Shown: positions 45,120-56,752, numbered from the stretch's first letter. The stretch is DNA of 64,000 bases from Fistulifera solaris (GCA_030295235.1 AP026162.1:1860001-1924000), one strand, 5' to 3'. Numbers and translations are program-made. Notes: generated from the letters alone by a model not told the origin.

Positions 45120-45831
45120 CTAGAAGCGTTTCTCTGGTGGACCTTCTGGCGTAGGATAAACGAGCATTTCATCCGCAAGTGGGTTGGCGTGCACGGTGAC
45201 GCTTAGTAACACAGGAGGGTCGATCGGTCGGTGTGCATTTTTGGGTTTCGGCGCTTTGTCTCCAAGAACGGGAAGCTGCTCGAACTTATCTAGCGTATCC
45301 CAGCCATCTAGTACCTTTCCAAAGACTGTGTGCAAATTGTTAAGATGAGGCTGTCGTTCGTAACATATGAAGAACTGCGACCGGTTTGTGTTGGGTCCTT
45401 TGTTGGCCATACTTAAGACTCCGCGCTTGTCGTGTAGATTCGTCGGGTGAAACTCATCTGGAAAGGCAACAGGTCTAAGCAGCTTTGAAATGAGCATCAC
45501 TCGTGCAAGGACGAAAGGATGAAAGTACAAAGCAATGGTACCAGTACGTACCCCCAAATGGATTCCCCTCCCTTCGAGCCCGTTTTCTCCGCCGTATCTC
45601 CGCCTTGAATCATAAATCCCTGTATACAGCAGGCTTTGTGAGGAAAAAAATTGCATCAAGAGCATCTATCAGCTGCTACTAGAAACTAACCTTGATGTTC
45701 CGATGGAATATTGTTCCATCGTAAGCACCACTGGTGCACAATGCCAAGAAGTTGAAAGCAGTTCGAGGCGCTGTATCGCAATAGATCTCGAGCTTAATAT
45801 CGCCAATCGATGTGTGCAAAGTGACCGACAT
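45120..45831 (-). CDS. PPIL3: cyclophilin, PPIL3 type
   Basis: Peptidyl-prolyl cis-trans isomerase of 187 residues, of the spliceosome-associated PPIL3 group. Exons: 45831-45691, 45619-45552 and 45474-45120, introns 71 and 77 nt; CDS divisible by three. Motifs: start [33 protein letters not shown] with catalytic Arg, [31 protein letters not shown] and [18 protein letters not shown]. The C-terminal HANPLA matches PPIL3; a further 17 residues are added here. One SQFFI residue change is seen: NRSQFF where most have NGSQFF. An unspliced reading through intron 2 looks open but loses the conserved SIWG-FPDEF link. No targeting peptide. Confidence 0.92.
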
Positions 45832-46281
45832 GCTCTGGCGTTTCTCTCTTTGTCGACAGCAGCAATTGGAAAAATGATAAAGTTCAATAATAAATTATTG
45901 GAGACAAGTTACAATGCTGAGGTGCACGGTGCACGCAAGAGGGGTGCACGCTTGAAACAAGAACCAAAGCAAGACGTTCACGACGTCGCCCCAAGGATTT
46001 TTCCTTGCGTCGCCCAAGAAAAATCATCGCGGGGCGTGTGATGTTTTCACGTCCGCAGAAAATCTGGGGGTTTGGAAAGTATGGGAGTGTGGAGAGTGGT
46101 GTTTTTTATACGTCTCCAGAAAATCTGGGAGATTGGTATTCTAACGTATCCAGAAATTATGGGCGATTGGTGTTTTCACGTCTCCAGAAAATCAAATGAA
46201 CAAAAACAAAATGGCAGCGCTGCGTTCTATCTGATGAGTTAAATCGTATTTTAGCACCCCTTCCTTGATTACTATTGTATA
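45832..46281. other. divergent intergenic region with tandem repeat
   Basis: Head-to-head promoter region of the cyclophilin and BRCT genes. Its right part contains the 34-bp tandem repeat listed separately; the left part has no clear feature. Confidence 0.5.
46043..46193. repeat. about 34-bp degenerate tandem repeat
   Basis: Four related units containing ACGT(C/A)(T/C)(C/G)CAGAAA(A/T)TCTGGG: starts near 46043, 46101, 46137 and 46171. The last three units follow each other every 34-36 bp; the first is separated by about 25 bp of spacer. The units end in GATTGG. Confidence 0.65.
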
Positions 46282-46842
46282 ATGCCTAAGCCGCTTAATG
46301 TTCAAAAAGCTCTTCAAGGGACTCTCACGCAACAGAAGAAAAGAGAAGAAAGCGTGAATAGAAATAAACGCGCTCGACCGACAAAACAACCCTTGGCGGG
46401 GAAAGTCATTGCTGTCTCAACTCTCACACAAGGAGACTCTTCTGTAGAGAGTTCCGGTACCGTCATTGAACTTTGTAAAGCCGCGGGTGCCCAATACACG
46501 GCTCAAGTTCACCGAAAGGTCTACTGTCTGGTAGCATCGTCCAGTGCGGTGCGAGGGTCGACACAACGAGTCCGAAAGGCTTGGAGAAGAAGAATACCTA
46601 TCGTAACGATAGACTGGGTCAAGCAATGTGTCGAAACCGGTAAATTACTGGACATGGATGAATTTCGTATAGAAGAGAAACCAGAAAGCAAAGAATGTGA
46701 TAAAGCTGTTGCTTCGGACAGCAGCGTCGCGGACGCTGTAATCGAGGAGCGAACAATTGAATTGGGTTGCTGTTGTGTCTGCCATGAATTAGACGATGCA
46801 ATGAATTGCGAATGGTGTACCGATTGTGTAGTGAATCGTTAA
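46282..46842 (+). CDS. single-BRCT protein with C-terminal Cys cluster
   Basis: A 186-residue protein. A basic N terminus (NRNKRARPTKQP) precedes one BRCT-like domain: LAGKVIAVSTL, a Gly-Ala turn (KAAGAQYTAQVH), a segment VYCLVASSSAV, and the signature Trp in IPIVTIDWVKQCVETGKLLD. BRCT domains bind phosphopeptides in DNA-damage signalling. The C-terminal 30 residues contain six cysteines (CCCVCHELDDAMNCEWCTDC) arranged like a small zinc-binding knuckle. The combination is not one I know by name. The ATG at 46282 is the first in frame; the product is probably nuclear. Confidence 0.72.
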   Translation: MPKPLNVQKALQGTLTQQKKREESVNRNKRARPTKQPLAGKVIAVSTLTQGDSSVESSGTVIELCKAAGAQYTAQVHRKVYCLVASSSAVRGSTQRVRKAWRRRIPIVTIDWVKQCVETGKLLDMDEFRIEEKPESKECDKAVASDSSVADAVIEERTIELGCCCVCHELDDAMNCEWCTDCVVNR

Positions 46843-47009
46843 TTTATTTTTGTCACGATGCACACAAACGTCATTTATTTCTATTACTTCGTAGTCGTTT
46901 TATTTCGTTATACACCACACACACAACATCCATCTACTGGTGATTACAAAGGAAGCCTTATTAATTTTAGCCAGCAGAACATTTCACACATTTATACAAA
47001 TCGCGTTCA

Positions 47010-47831
47010 TTAGTCATCGTGCGGAAGAAGATCGTGATTCGTTTCCGACAAAGATTCACCCGCGGCCGATAGCTGTTCTTGCGCAGCTCGCTGCTGCATT
47101 ATGCACTTCGATACTGAATAAAATAAGCCGATGACATGGCTTATTGACATCCCCAGCGGTGACTTGCGTTCTTCCTCCGTTAGCACAGGAAAAGGAACCG
47201 AAGCACCGGTAGAAGCAATGGAAGAAAAATATTCACCGACGTTCTGAGTCGTAGCGCGTTCGGAGCACCCATTCGACTCATTCTGGTCTTCGTACATGGC
47301 GGCATATGATAGAAATGAAGCCATTTCACCACCTAGAAAACTTCCATTTCCCATCATGCTCATGATCGCCGCAGGAGATGCCAAATTAGTGCTCTCACCG
47401 TCGCTGGCGGCACCAACCGTCAACGCCTTTTGCATCCAAGCGTCAAATTCTGCAAAAAACTCCTGCTTCGATTTCTCTTTGTTATTTCTGTACTTTTGAA
47501 GATGACTTTTAACACGCTCGCTCGTAATTGAATCATCCACCATGCTCATATGCTCCATGATGACAGCCGGAGAAGCATTCTTGACCCCGATATCATAAAT
47601 CGCTTCAACGAACGATCGATGTATGGATTCGGACCACGGTCGATCATGTTTCGCCTGTTTGCCATTTCCCTGAGAGCTACTAGCATTCTCTTGCGTTCTC
47701 CTCCGCTTGCGCTTGGCCGCCGCGTCTTCCACCGCCGGTTCGTTGCGGGTATTCGCCATGCTACCGTTCCGTACGAACAAATCAGTCTCCTCTCGCGCCT
47801 GGAAGTTGTTATACGGGAAGTTCGAATCCAT
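47010..47831 (-). CDS. GARP/MYB-SHLQKY-type transcription factor
   Basis: A 273-residue protein with one MYB-like DNA-binding domain of the GARP kind: RPWSESIHRSFVEAIYDIG as helix 1, VIMEHMSMVDDSITSERVK and SHLQKYRNNK as recognition helix, close to the plant B-type ARR/PHR motif SHLQKYR. An N-terminal Lys/Arg cluster (AAAKRKRRRT) is a probable nuclear signal. The C-terminal half is Ser/Ala/Gly/Met-rich with a helix (GMSISHVIGLFYSVSKCIMQQ) that could mediate dimerisation. Diatoms encode many single-MYB factors of this type; targets are unknown. The ATG at 47831 is the first in frame. It is convergent with the BRCT gene. Confidence 0.85.
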   Translation of the reverse strand: MDSNFPYNNFQAREETDLFVRNGSMANTRNEPAVEDAAAKRKRRRTQENASSSQGNGKQAKHDRPWSESIHRSFVEAIYDIGVKNASPAVIMEHMSMVDDSITSERVKSHLQKYRNNKEKSKQEFFAEFDAWMQKALTVGAASDGESTNLASPAAIMSMMGNGSFLGGEMASFLSYAAMYEDQNESNGCSERATTQNVGEYFSSIASTGASVPFPVLTEEERKSPLGMSISHVIGLFYSVSKCIMQQRAAQEQLSAAGESLSETNHDLLPHDD

Positions 47832-48322
47832 TTAAAATACAGTAATTGCAGACGATAATATTATTATGTTCTCAAAGCAAAGGCTGAATGGTAAATCAAT
47901 ACATTACCATGTCGTGTTATTATTGGTCTTGAAGCGCGGAGCAGACGGATGGATCCGTGATCGTGATCCGTGGTGACAAACAGAATGTGTCGTAAGGGTG
48001 CTCGAAAGACATTGGGCATTATGTCGAACAGGTTTTTGCATTAGCAGCTTGTTGTGACATCGAAAACCAGTATTATATAATATGTAGTGATCTTCCTGTT
48101 ACGACATTTCAATTTCAAAAATCTCACTCCAACAACCAACAACCAACAACAGCAAACTGCAACGCGATACCAGGTAAATGAAGCATTATCATGATACATG
48201 TTTTTAGAATAACAAGCATTCAAGTTCCAACTTCAAATTCCTGATCTTCGTTTATAGGCACCGGGAACAATTTGCTACCTCTTGGACGGAATGCAGAAGC
48301 ACCAGGACGCTGATAAATTTCC
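47832..48322. other. divergent promoter region
   Basis: Between the MYB gene and the flavoprotein gene. It contains a short AACAACC repetition near 48125-48150. Nothing coding is visible. Confidence 0.45.
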
Positions 48323-50188
48323 ATGAGACTAATAGGACTTCACCCGATCCTTTTGCTTGCCAATTCGTTAACTCATTCTCACATCCGCAGACGAATTCTT
48401 TGCAAAATGCCAACCCAAAGGTCTTCAGCAGTATCGACGTGGATACCAGGAGACCCTGATCAGGAAAAGGAAGCCAAGGAAAAGTTAGAGATTTGGCCTT
48501 TAGACGAGTACAATGCAGCTTTGTTGAATGAGGTTCATCCCTATAATTATATTCAATCTACAGATACACCCCATGAGATATACGATTTAATTGCAATCGG
48601 ATCCGGTGCTGGTGGACTGGTTTCGTCAAAGCAATCGGCTCGACGTGGAGCGAAAAGGTACGAATTGCTTCTTTTGCTTTCACTTATCGAATGTGTGAAG
48701 AAGGATGATGCCATCTTACGCTTATGCACTACTCGTCGATTCTATCAGTGCCCTCATCAGCGCCCATCTGGCGGGTGGAGATTGTTTAAATGTGGGATGT
48801 GTCCCGTCAAAGGGGCTGTTGAGTGTTGCCAAGGCAGTTTCGCAAATCCGTCGCGCTTCGGACTATGGAATCGATTTACCCGGAGGATATCAAGTAAATT
48901 TCAAAAAAAGTGATGGAGCGAATGCGTCGTTTGCGTACCAAGATTTCCCCCGCTGACGGTCATGCCGGTACGTGATAACTTTTAGAAGATCAATGCACTC
49001 GGTGCCATCGTTGATTCTCATGTTCGCTGTTGGTGAATATTAGGAACGTCACAGACAGGCGCTCACGTTTATCAGGGTTTCGGAAGATTTACGGGCCCGG
49101 ATACCATTGAAGTGCATCATAGCAATGGTGCGAAGACAACACTCAAATTTCGAAAAGCTGTTATCGCCACTGGCGGGCGTCCGAGCATCCCATCGTTACC
49201 TGGGCTATCCGAGGCACCATATACTACTAATGAAAATCTATTTAATTTGGAGGTGTTGCCTCCGAGAATGGTTGTTTTGGGGTCTGGTGTGATTGCTCTG
49301 GAAATGGCGCAGTCATTTGCGCTGTTGGGGTCTTCTGTCACTGTTTTAGTACGCAACGAGCACTTTCTCAAATCCAAACATGGCGATGACGAAGCAGCAC
49401 AAATTTTACAAACCGCTCTAGAAGAAAGCGGCGTGACCTTTGTTACGGGAAGTGCTAAACGAGTGACAACAATTCGCCAAAGAGGGGATGATCCCAAAGA
49501 GCAACCGCTGATGAAAGTCACCGTAGGATCAGATTCAGCAGATGATATTGACTTGGAGTGTGAATGTCTCCTTGTAGCCACTGGAAGAGAGGCAAACGTT
49601 GAAAATCTAGGTTTGGAAGAAGCTGGTGTTCAGTATCAAGCAAGAGAGGGTATTCAAGTCAATGACTTGGCACAAACAACAGGCAATCCGAACGTCTATG
49701 CTGTCGGTGACTGTGTAGCTGGTGTTCCGAGATTGACGCACGTGAGTGGTGAAATGGCGAAGCTGGTGGTACAAAATAGTCTTTTTGATGACAATTGGAA
49801 GATCAGCAGTTTAGTCGTACCAGCAGTCATGTACACAGAGCCAGAGTACGCCACGGTTGGACTCCACTCTGCCAGCGCAGCTGAGAAGGAGGGCGTCGAA
49901 GTTGATACATACAGGGCTGGATTAGAGCACAACGATCGAGCAATCTTAGAAGGCACTAACGTGGGTTTTTGCAAGATCTTTTGCCGCAAAGGGACGGACG
50001 AAATAGTAGGAGCAACGATTGTAGCAGAAAGGGCGGGCGAAATGATAAACGAAATATCACTAGCAATGAAGAATAGTATCGGTCTGCGAGCGATTGGACG
50101 AAACATTCATGCCTACCCGACAACGGGCGAGGCCGTTATGGGATGCGGTATTCAGTACATAAACTTGAAATGGAAACGCCTGGACTGA
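48323..50188 (+). CDS. FAD-dependent disulfide oxidoreductase, MerA/DLD-like
   Basis: Class-I pyridine nucleotide-disulfide oxidoreductase, about 565 residues. Exons: 48323-48657, 48749-48967, 49044-50188. FAD site IAIGSGAGG, redox-active disulfide GGDCLNVGCVPSK, second dinucleotide site VVLGSGVIALEMAQSFA, the FAD motif VYAVGDCVAG, and the dimer-domain acid-base His in IHAYPTTGEAV. Real mercuric reductases end in a Cys pair; this ends KWKRLD, so mercury is unlikely. Lipoamide or another disulfide, or a quinone-type substrate, is possible. An N-terminal extension of about 70 residues begins with a hydrophobic leader (LHPILLLANSLTHS), suggesting a secretory or organelle route. One surplus A in the run 48903-48909 breaks the frame; removed, the CDS is divisible by three. 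Confidence 0.85.
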
Positions 50189-50281
50189 TCCTCAATAAAC
50201 AATACAAAGAACGACATAGTTGTGATATTTTTTTATGCTAGTCTACAGATTCTTCAAAACAAAAAGATGGCAAGTGACTCA

Positions 50282-51426
50282 TCATCTTGCTGTAAGACGG
50301 ACCACTTCACCCAATTTGGCAGACCTCTGCGCTGCATCCACAATACTTTGTACGTATAAACATTGGTCACGGGAGACGGGCCAAGGTTCATCCAACAGCA
50401 CTGTATTCACAAAAGCATCAAGCTCGTTGGCAAATGCGTGCTCAAAACGTTGAGGAAACGAATGCTGCCAAAGGGCTCCGTGAGAACCCTTCTTGTTGCG
50501 AATGGTTGTTGAATGTTCCGGGATGTTTCCTATCGACACAAGTCCCTCGGTCCCAAATAGTTCACAACGTTGATCATAACCATACACCGAAGAGCGACTT
50601 AGGAACAAGGTTGCCACGGCGCCTGCAGATGCAGTCAAATGAGGTATCATGCCGTTTCGATAAGTGCATTGATTGACTTACCTCCCTCAAACTGAAGCAA
50701 GACAGTCGCATGGTTTTGTACTCCCGCTTCTGCCAGCTGGGGTGACGAGGCGGAGGCTACGGCAAACACAGATTCGACTCGATCATCTTTCCATACATGA
50801 GTTATGTAGTCCACATCATGGGCTGCCAGATCCATAAATATGTCCCCGCCAGTCAGCAAGAACTCGATCGGCGGAACGGGATGATCCCCGAAGAATATTC
50901 GAGCCGTAATGGGCTTTCCGAACGCCGCGCTCGTCATTGCAGCTTGGTACGAAGGATCAAATCGTCGTTGAAAGCCGCAACACAAAGCAACAGGCCGTGG
51001 TCGAGTGGAGTGCGAAACTTGTGATACGCTTTCAAAAAGATCTTCAATGGCGCTTGCCGATTCAGCAACCGGTTTTTCCACAAATGTATCTAAGCCGTAA
51101 CTAGCGGCAAGCAAAATAACCTCCGAGTGAGAATGCGTCGGGGTGCAAACGACTACAGCATCTAGGGGACGTGCTTGATTTTCACAAGCCTCCTCTAGAG
51201 ACTGATACTCTGGAATCCGGTACATGCTGGCCAGATGACCTCCCTTCCCTGCTGTATCCGCGACACCACAAAGATCCACGCGTGGATTTGAATGCAGTAT
51301 TTTGGCGCGAATTTGGCCCATGCGGCCGGCGCCTACCAGTAAGATTTGCGCACGAGGCTCCTTCTGCGTCGAGTATCGGGCGAAAAAACGCGTCCATCTA
51401 TTTCTTAATGAGGTTAGTTTCATCAT
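50282..51426 (-). CDS. Gfo/Idh/MocA-family dehydrogenase (IolG-like)
   Basis: NAD(P)-dependent sugar or inositol dehydrogenase, 361 residues, exons 51426-50682 and 50622-50282 with a 59-nt intron (GTAAGT...TGCAG). Rossmann motif LLVGAGRMGQIRA, NAD-binding CTPTHSHSE, and the family EKP motif in TFVEKPVAESA. The catalytic His-Asp pair is in GGDIFMDLAAHDVDY, as in myo-inositol 2-dehydrogenase. The C-terminal part has YGYDQRCELFGTEG, the usual end of the beta-sheet domain. The N terminus (LRNRWTRFFARYSTQ) is Arg-rich without acidic residues, a mitochondrial presequence by appearance. I chose ATG 51426 (ATGATG); the substrate is not certain. Confidence 0.88.
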
Positions 51427-52200
51427 GATCACTGTCAATCAAGATTTTACATTTCTGCATCATCATGGTCGTGAAATAAATATTGCGTGCCCATGTTTTT
51501 ACAGTTTGGGCATATAGTAAATACTGAAAGCAACAACTTTTTCACAAGTTTTATCGACATTAGGCTACAAATCAAAACATGTAGTCTAGACCTAATAAAA
51601 ATGCTACCTAAAACACTTACACCGTAAGAAAACCCATGAATCTCAATAAGCTGGCCGTGCAGAGGAAGGTTTTAGGTGGCAGCAAATGCAGTCGTGTACC
51701 CGTAAACCAACACTTTGGGCATATAGTAAAACCAGAGACGACGATCCGCACGGATGTTCAACGTTATAAGAAGCGAGATAAGCTTTTCAAATGCAGCTTA
51801 GGGCAATTACATCGTTATGCGAACCAATACAGCTTGCCATGCTATCATAAGAACATGGTTAGGCAGCAGTCTGTTTCGAAATCCCAAGCCTCATTTGATT
51901 CGCGAGTGAATACCATTCGCAGTCACGAGCGACATTGGAGGGAGCTTTCCGTTTGACACGCCGGCGCGCAAGCGCGCACCTCCGCGAAGATTTCCCTCCA
52001 CGCATTTTTGGCAGCACAAAATGCATTGCTGCCGGTAACAAAACTGGCAACGCCGTGAAGATTCATTCTTTGCAAAGTCACAAGAGAGAAGTTTTGAACG
52101 ATTTTTGAACGACTAAGGCACTTAACTCTTTCAAAGAGAGGGTATTCAAGAAGTAGAATAAGCGTTTCATTTTACTGGACTGGCATTTCCTTTCGCGAAC
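51427..52200. other. divergent intergenic region
   Basis: About 770 bp between the IolG-like gene and the SA gene. A 17-bp identical sequence, TTTGGGCATATAGTAAA, occurs at 51505-51521 and 51714-51730. A 106-codon frame near 51636-51956 has a Lys/Arg/His-rich product without domain and I do not accept it. A GC-rich patch near 51956-51990 is present. Confidence 0.45.
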
Positions 52201-55200
52201 ATGTCGACTCGACGCTCATCTCGATCGCGTCGTCAAGCGCACACAATCTATGACGATGCGAAAGCGAACCTCGAGAGCTCTTCTGCTCGGTAAGTAAGCT
52301 TTTGCTACCTGTATGTATGTCGCGTAACAGAGCAGCGTCTAATGAAGTCTGTACTTCTTCTTTGCAGGAAAAAGCAACGAATCATGGATGACGACTCGGA
52401 AATGGAAAGTCAACGTGATGATCAGAGCCAGCGGGAACTCGAACCATCTGAAGACGAGCAGCAGAACGACGAATCGGAAGAAGAGGACACATCGGATACG
52501 GACGAACCCTTTGAAAAGCCCAAACGAAAGTCTCCCGCAAAAGCTCGAAATTCGACATCACGGCCGGTCCGAGTCACTCCCGCCAAACAACCCAAGCAAG
52601 GCAAGTCCAAGAAAGGGACCGTGCCTTCCCGCCGAACTGTGCTTAACACAATGGCTACAACGCGAAAAAAGATTCTAAAAGAGAACGAAACGGCCGAAAA
52701 CTCGATCCTAGCCGGACTCCTTGAAGCACAAGCCTCGCCATCAAAAGTGGCCCGACGTGCTGCACAGGAGTTTGCCGTAGATCCATCCAATGCAGTCGAT
52801 GAGCTGGCGCAGTTGATATTCCGATCGGTTGGTGGCGGCACAGAGATTCCTTTACCGATTGGGAGCATTGTTCGGAAGACGAGCTATCGCAACTACTCAG
52901 CGATGTCGTGAAAGGGATGGAAGCAACCCCTCCCGATCAGGTCTTGTTACATTTGACTTTGGCCGATACCAACAGCCGTGCGGCGGCAGTGAGCAAAGAA
53001 TATCGAAAGCTCTACGAAGAATTCTGGCGACAATTAACGTCTCTGATTGTCATTGAAGGGCTTGGCGCCGATGACGAAGATGAAGAGGCTAGCGGCCCCG
53101 AAGCTGTCAAAACGATTATGGAGCGATTGATGAACTTGGCGCATGTCGGTGTCACGGATATTCGCGCAGCTGCGACGTTGGCTCTCTATCAAATGGGTCT
53201 CGCGCTGGTCGAGCGATCGGTCGATCTCGACAATAAATTGACAACTGCCCGGCGTCAGCTCCAAGCCGCTAGCAATCAAGCTCGCAAGAAAGCGGCCTTG
53301 ACGACACAGATCGAGTCGTACGAGCAAGAAAAGGAGCTACTAGATGAGATGGTTCAAGGCATTGTGATCAGTGCGGTTTTCATGAAGCGATACAAAGACA
53401 TCAATCCTCATATCAGAGCCACTTCCATCGAAGTACTTTCACAGTTTATGATCCTCAGTCCAGAAGTTTTTCTGAAGAATATTTTTCTCAAGTACATCGG
53501 CTGGTTGCTGAGTGACAAGAATGCCACTGTCCGAGACTGCGCTGTACAATGCTTTAAAGCGCCCATCGTCTCTGATCTCGACAGCGACGACGTGAAGCAG
53601 GCCATGGAAGGCGCTATAACGAAGTTCTTGCCTCGACTATGCGACTGTGTTCTTGATGTGGACTCCAAAGTTCAGGAATCTACCATGGAGCTTTTTGTGA
53701 TTCTGATGAAGAAAGGCTATCTCGACAGTCTCGACGATGATTCGAAATGGGATCAGCTTAACCTTCGCGCGTTGGCCGCCGATGCTAGCCCCAAGGTACG
53801 ATACCATGCCCTCATGTTCGTCATCGAGCAACTAGAACCTTTCGATAAGGCCAATTCACGCGATTCAGACCGTAGTGCTGTTGAGAAAATTAAAGCGTTG
53901 GTGCAATGGTAAGGAATTTGTCCCCTGTTCGTCAATTGCCGAGCATTATTTTCTGACTAAATATCATTTCACAGGATTGTTCATATGCTCGGTGACGGAG
54001 ATATTCCCTTGAAATTCATTCGCTATGAGCTCGTAGACTTTTGTGTGACATCTTTGAGATCGTCCCCCGACTACAAGAGTTTGATATGCAACTGGTCAGC
54101 GATGCTGAAAGTCCTGGAGACAGAGACGACGCGGGTGTTGCAAAGTTCTGAAGACATCGACGAGCAGAGCGATCGACGTGTAGACTCGATAACGCAGCGA
54201 GTAATCCTACGCATGTTAGCGACGGCTATTGAAATGGAAGTCTCATCCTACTCTTCTTCGGCTAGTAAACTCCTCGACGGAACTATCGATGGGGACCTGG
54301 CCGCGGCTCGAAAAAGCTTTACAGACGGAGATCAAAGCGCCGACAAAAAAGAAGAACAATGAAGAGTCCTCTTCGCACGAAAAACTTACATCGGAACTGC
54401 TTTTGGCTCTTCCAGACCTGCTGATTGCTTACAAAGCAGATTCGAGTGTCGTTTCTGGGCTAGTCGCCTTGCCGCAGTACTTTGGTAAGTTACCTCGCAT
54501 GTTAATTTATTTCATTTTCTTTGGCTCACACCACTACAGATCACGGTGCTTTCAATCTTGCTAGTCGTCGTAAACACTTTTTGAAGCTTGTCGATGTCAT
54601 ATCCGATATTTTCTTGGAGTCCACCGAGACTTCTGTCCTGAGCAGCTGTGTCCTTACTCTAACAAGTCTTTGTTCCCAAGAACACTCCCGTTTTGAAGAT
54701 GTTCAACTTCGCCTGAAGAGAGTCGCAAGATCTCTTCAAGATCGCTTGTTAGAGTTGCTTTTGTTGAAAAGTAACCTTGCGGGGAAGAAAAGAATAGGGA
54801 CAAAAGAGGTTCCGAAGGGTCCACGGATTCGGCGGCAGATATTGAGCAATCTATCTGTCTTTGTCTTCGTCGGTTACAGACAATGTCACAGCGATTATCT
54901 ATAGTTGATCTTCTGATTGACGAGAAAGACGACGCGGAAGAGATGGACAAAATAACGGACGATTTGTTCACACACGTTTCTGAATACGTCGCAAAAGAAC
55001 TTCAATCGCGAAAGATTATCCCTGTAGAAGACGATGAAGATGACAGAGTCAGCGAGGTGCCAAAGATCTGGGAGGAAGTAGACAGCCGCATACATCAAAC
55101 AATCGCAAATAGTATCCAAGAAGCCATAACGTTTCTACTCACAGTTTTGGCATGGCGTCTTCAGAAGGAAATAGCTGACAGTGAGAAACAAGATGCCAGT

Positions 55201-56685
55201 CAGGATGACTACAGAGAACATATTGTGGTTCGAATGCGGGATCGTCTTCTAAAACTACTTTCACTTTGTTTTGAGCAGTATCTCGATGCCGAGGAGAGCA
55301 CATATTCCATCGTTCACACTGAATTCTCCATAAAAGTTCAGACGGTTGCGTGTCGCATAGCCGGTGATGTTCGGGCACTTTTTCCTAAAGCATGGCAACG
55401 CAGCTCGTCGCCTTTTCTTGCCGCTTGTGCCTTGATTGAAGACGACTCTTTGATTGGTGGTACAGTTCGATTCCTGCAGTCGCAAGAAGCCAAGGTAAGT
55501 CTCCATTGTACGCCGTACCCTTCTAACACGAACTAACACGTATGAAAAACACAGTCGCTCGATATCACTAAGGGTTGCGATGTCCCGCATGACATTCTAC
55601 TATCTATGGCCCGAGGATTGGCGGTAAACTGGAAGACTTGCAACCGTAGAGAAGCTGGTATGGTTTTTGCGCACTTGAACGACGAAAGCGACGAGACGAA
55701 AGGTATCATATCCTCGTTGTCGTCCGTAGCCAAGACGGTACGTTGATACGTTAATATCTGAAAATTAACTTGTTGCGGAAAGATAACCTTACCCATTTGT
55801 TTTTTTGTTTAGATTGATCCTTATCGTTTGCTGGAAGCGCACTTGGCTTGTCTCACGCAATCGTTTGACGGCTGGCTCAACGCAGAACCTGAAGAGCCTG
55901 AAAGCGATCGACCTTCGGAGGAAGAGATGGAAGCATACGATGAGGCATGTGCGAGTCATCGAACAATGTTCAAGAATCTAGATGAACTATCGGGGCGTCT
56001 ATCTGCAACGCTCGGTAAAGCAAAACTCAGCAAAACGATGGTTTTAGCATTACGTGGGTTCTTTCGTGCGGGAGTCGAGTACGCTTTCTTAGCCGAAGAT
56101 CCTTTTAATGAAGGCGAACATGTTGTTGGAATGCGTTTAGCGTTTCTACGAATAATCGCAAAGTAAGTGTTGCATCTTTATGTTCCCTCCTCCTTACCTC
56201 TTGGTTCTCATTCTTTTCTTTATGTAACTTTCAGATATCTGAGCCACATCAAGGGTGATAGCGACGGGAAAAAGAGATTGCTCCATGACTTGAACGCTCG
56301 CGAGGAAGAACTGCGTCAGCATCCTGATTTTGACCAGATATTGGACGAGGATCGTGAAGCGCTTTCCGCCTTTCGAAAAGCGGCAGGATTCAAATCCATT
56401 CGGGTTGAGACCCAAGAAACTAGAGATGTTGAAAGTGACGGCGAAAGTGACGCGGTTGATGATGGCAGCGAAGAGAAGGAACGAGAAACACAGGATGGAT
56501 CATTCCGAAAGCGCGGCCGAACTGATGCTGACAGCCCCGCGTCGAAGCAGTCCTTCCAGAGCCAGTCGTCTCGTTCTTATTCCATGGAGAAAGATGAGAG
56601 TGTAACTCAGCATGAGGAGTCGTTGACACCTCGCGGACTTCGACAAATGACTGCCACCGATGATTCGATGAACGATTCACTTTAG
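52201..56685 (+). CDS. SCC3: cohesin subunit SA/STAG/Scc3
   Basis: Non-SMC cohesin subunit that binds RAD21/Scc1 and DNA, about 1359 residues. Exons: 52201-52289, 52368-53908, 53975-54484, 54540-55494, 55555-55737, 55813-56162, 56235-56685. N-terminal 160 residues are acidic-basic and disordered. The STAG domain follows (LADTNSRAAAVSKEYRKLYEEFW), then the stromalin conserved domain FMKRYKDINPHIRATSIEVL ... FLKYIGWLLSDKNATVRDC, then HEAT-type helices. The C-terminal tail is Ser/Glu/Asp-rich with a basic patch (FRKRGRTDADSPASKQS). Three breaks: T run 52851-52853 (deficit), A run 54311-54315 or 54345-54350 (surplus), A run 54802-54805 (deficit). Repaired, the CDS is divisible by three. Confidence 0.9.
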
Positions 56686-56752
56686 GCCCTAGCTTATGTT
56701 GATAGAAGTCTTATTTTGGTACTGAAGTAGTTAATCTGAACTATTTATGAAT

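Noticed and set aside
45475-45551. Reading through intron 2 of the cyclophilin as coding
   Set aside because: The read-through removes the conserved SIWG to FPDEF link, while GTACGT...TTAG splicing restores it and keeps the frame.
46043-46193. CRISPR-like array
   Set aside because: Units are degenerate, spacers are not uniform, and the context is a eukaryotic nuclear promoter with no cas genes.
48323-50188. True mercuric reductase (merA)
   Set aside because: The C-terminal vicinal cysteines and the N-terminal heavy-metal domain are absent.
51636-51956. 106-codon plus-strand frame in the IolG/SA intergenic region
   Set aside because: Lys/Arg/His/Ser-rich product without regular structure and containing a duplicated 17-mer; I see no coding support.
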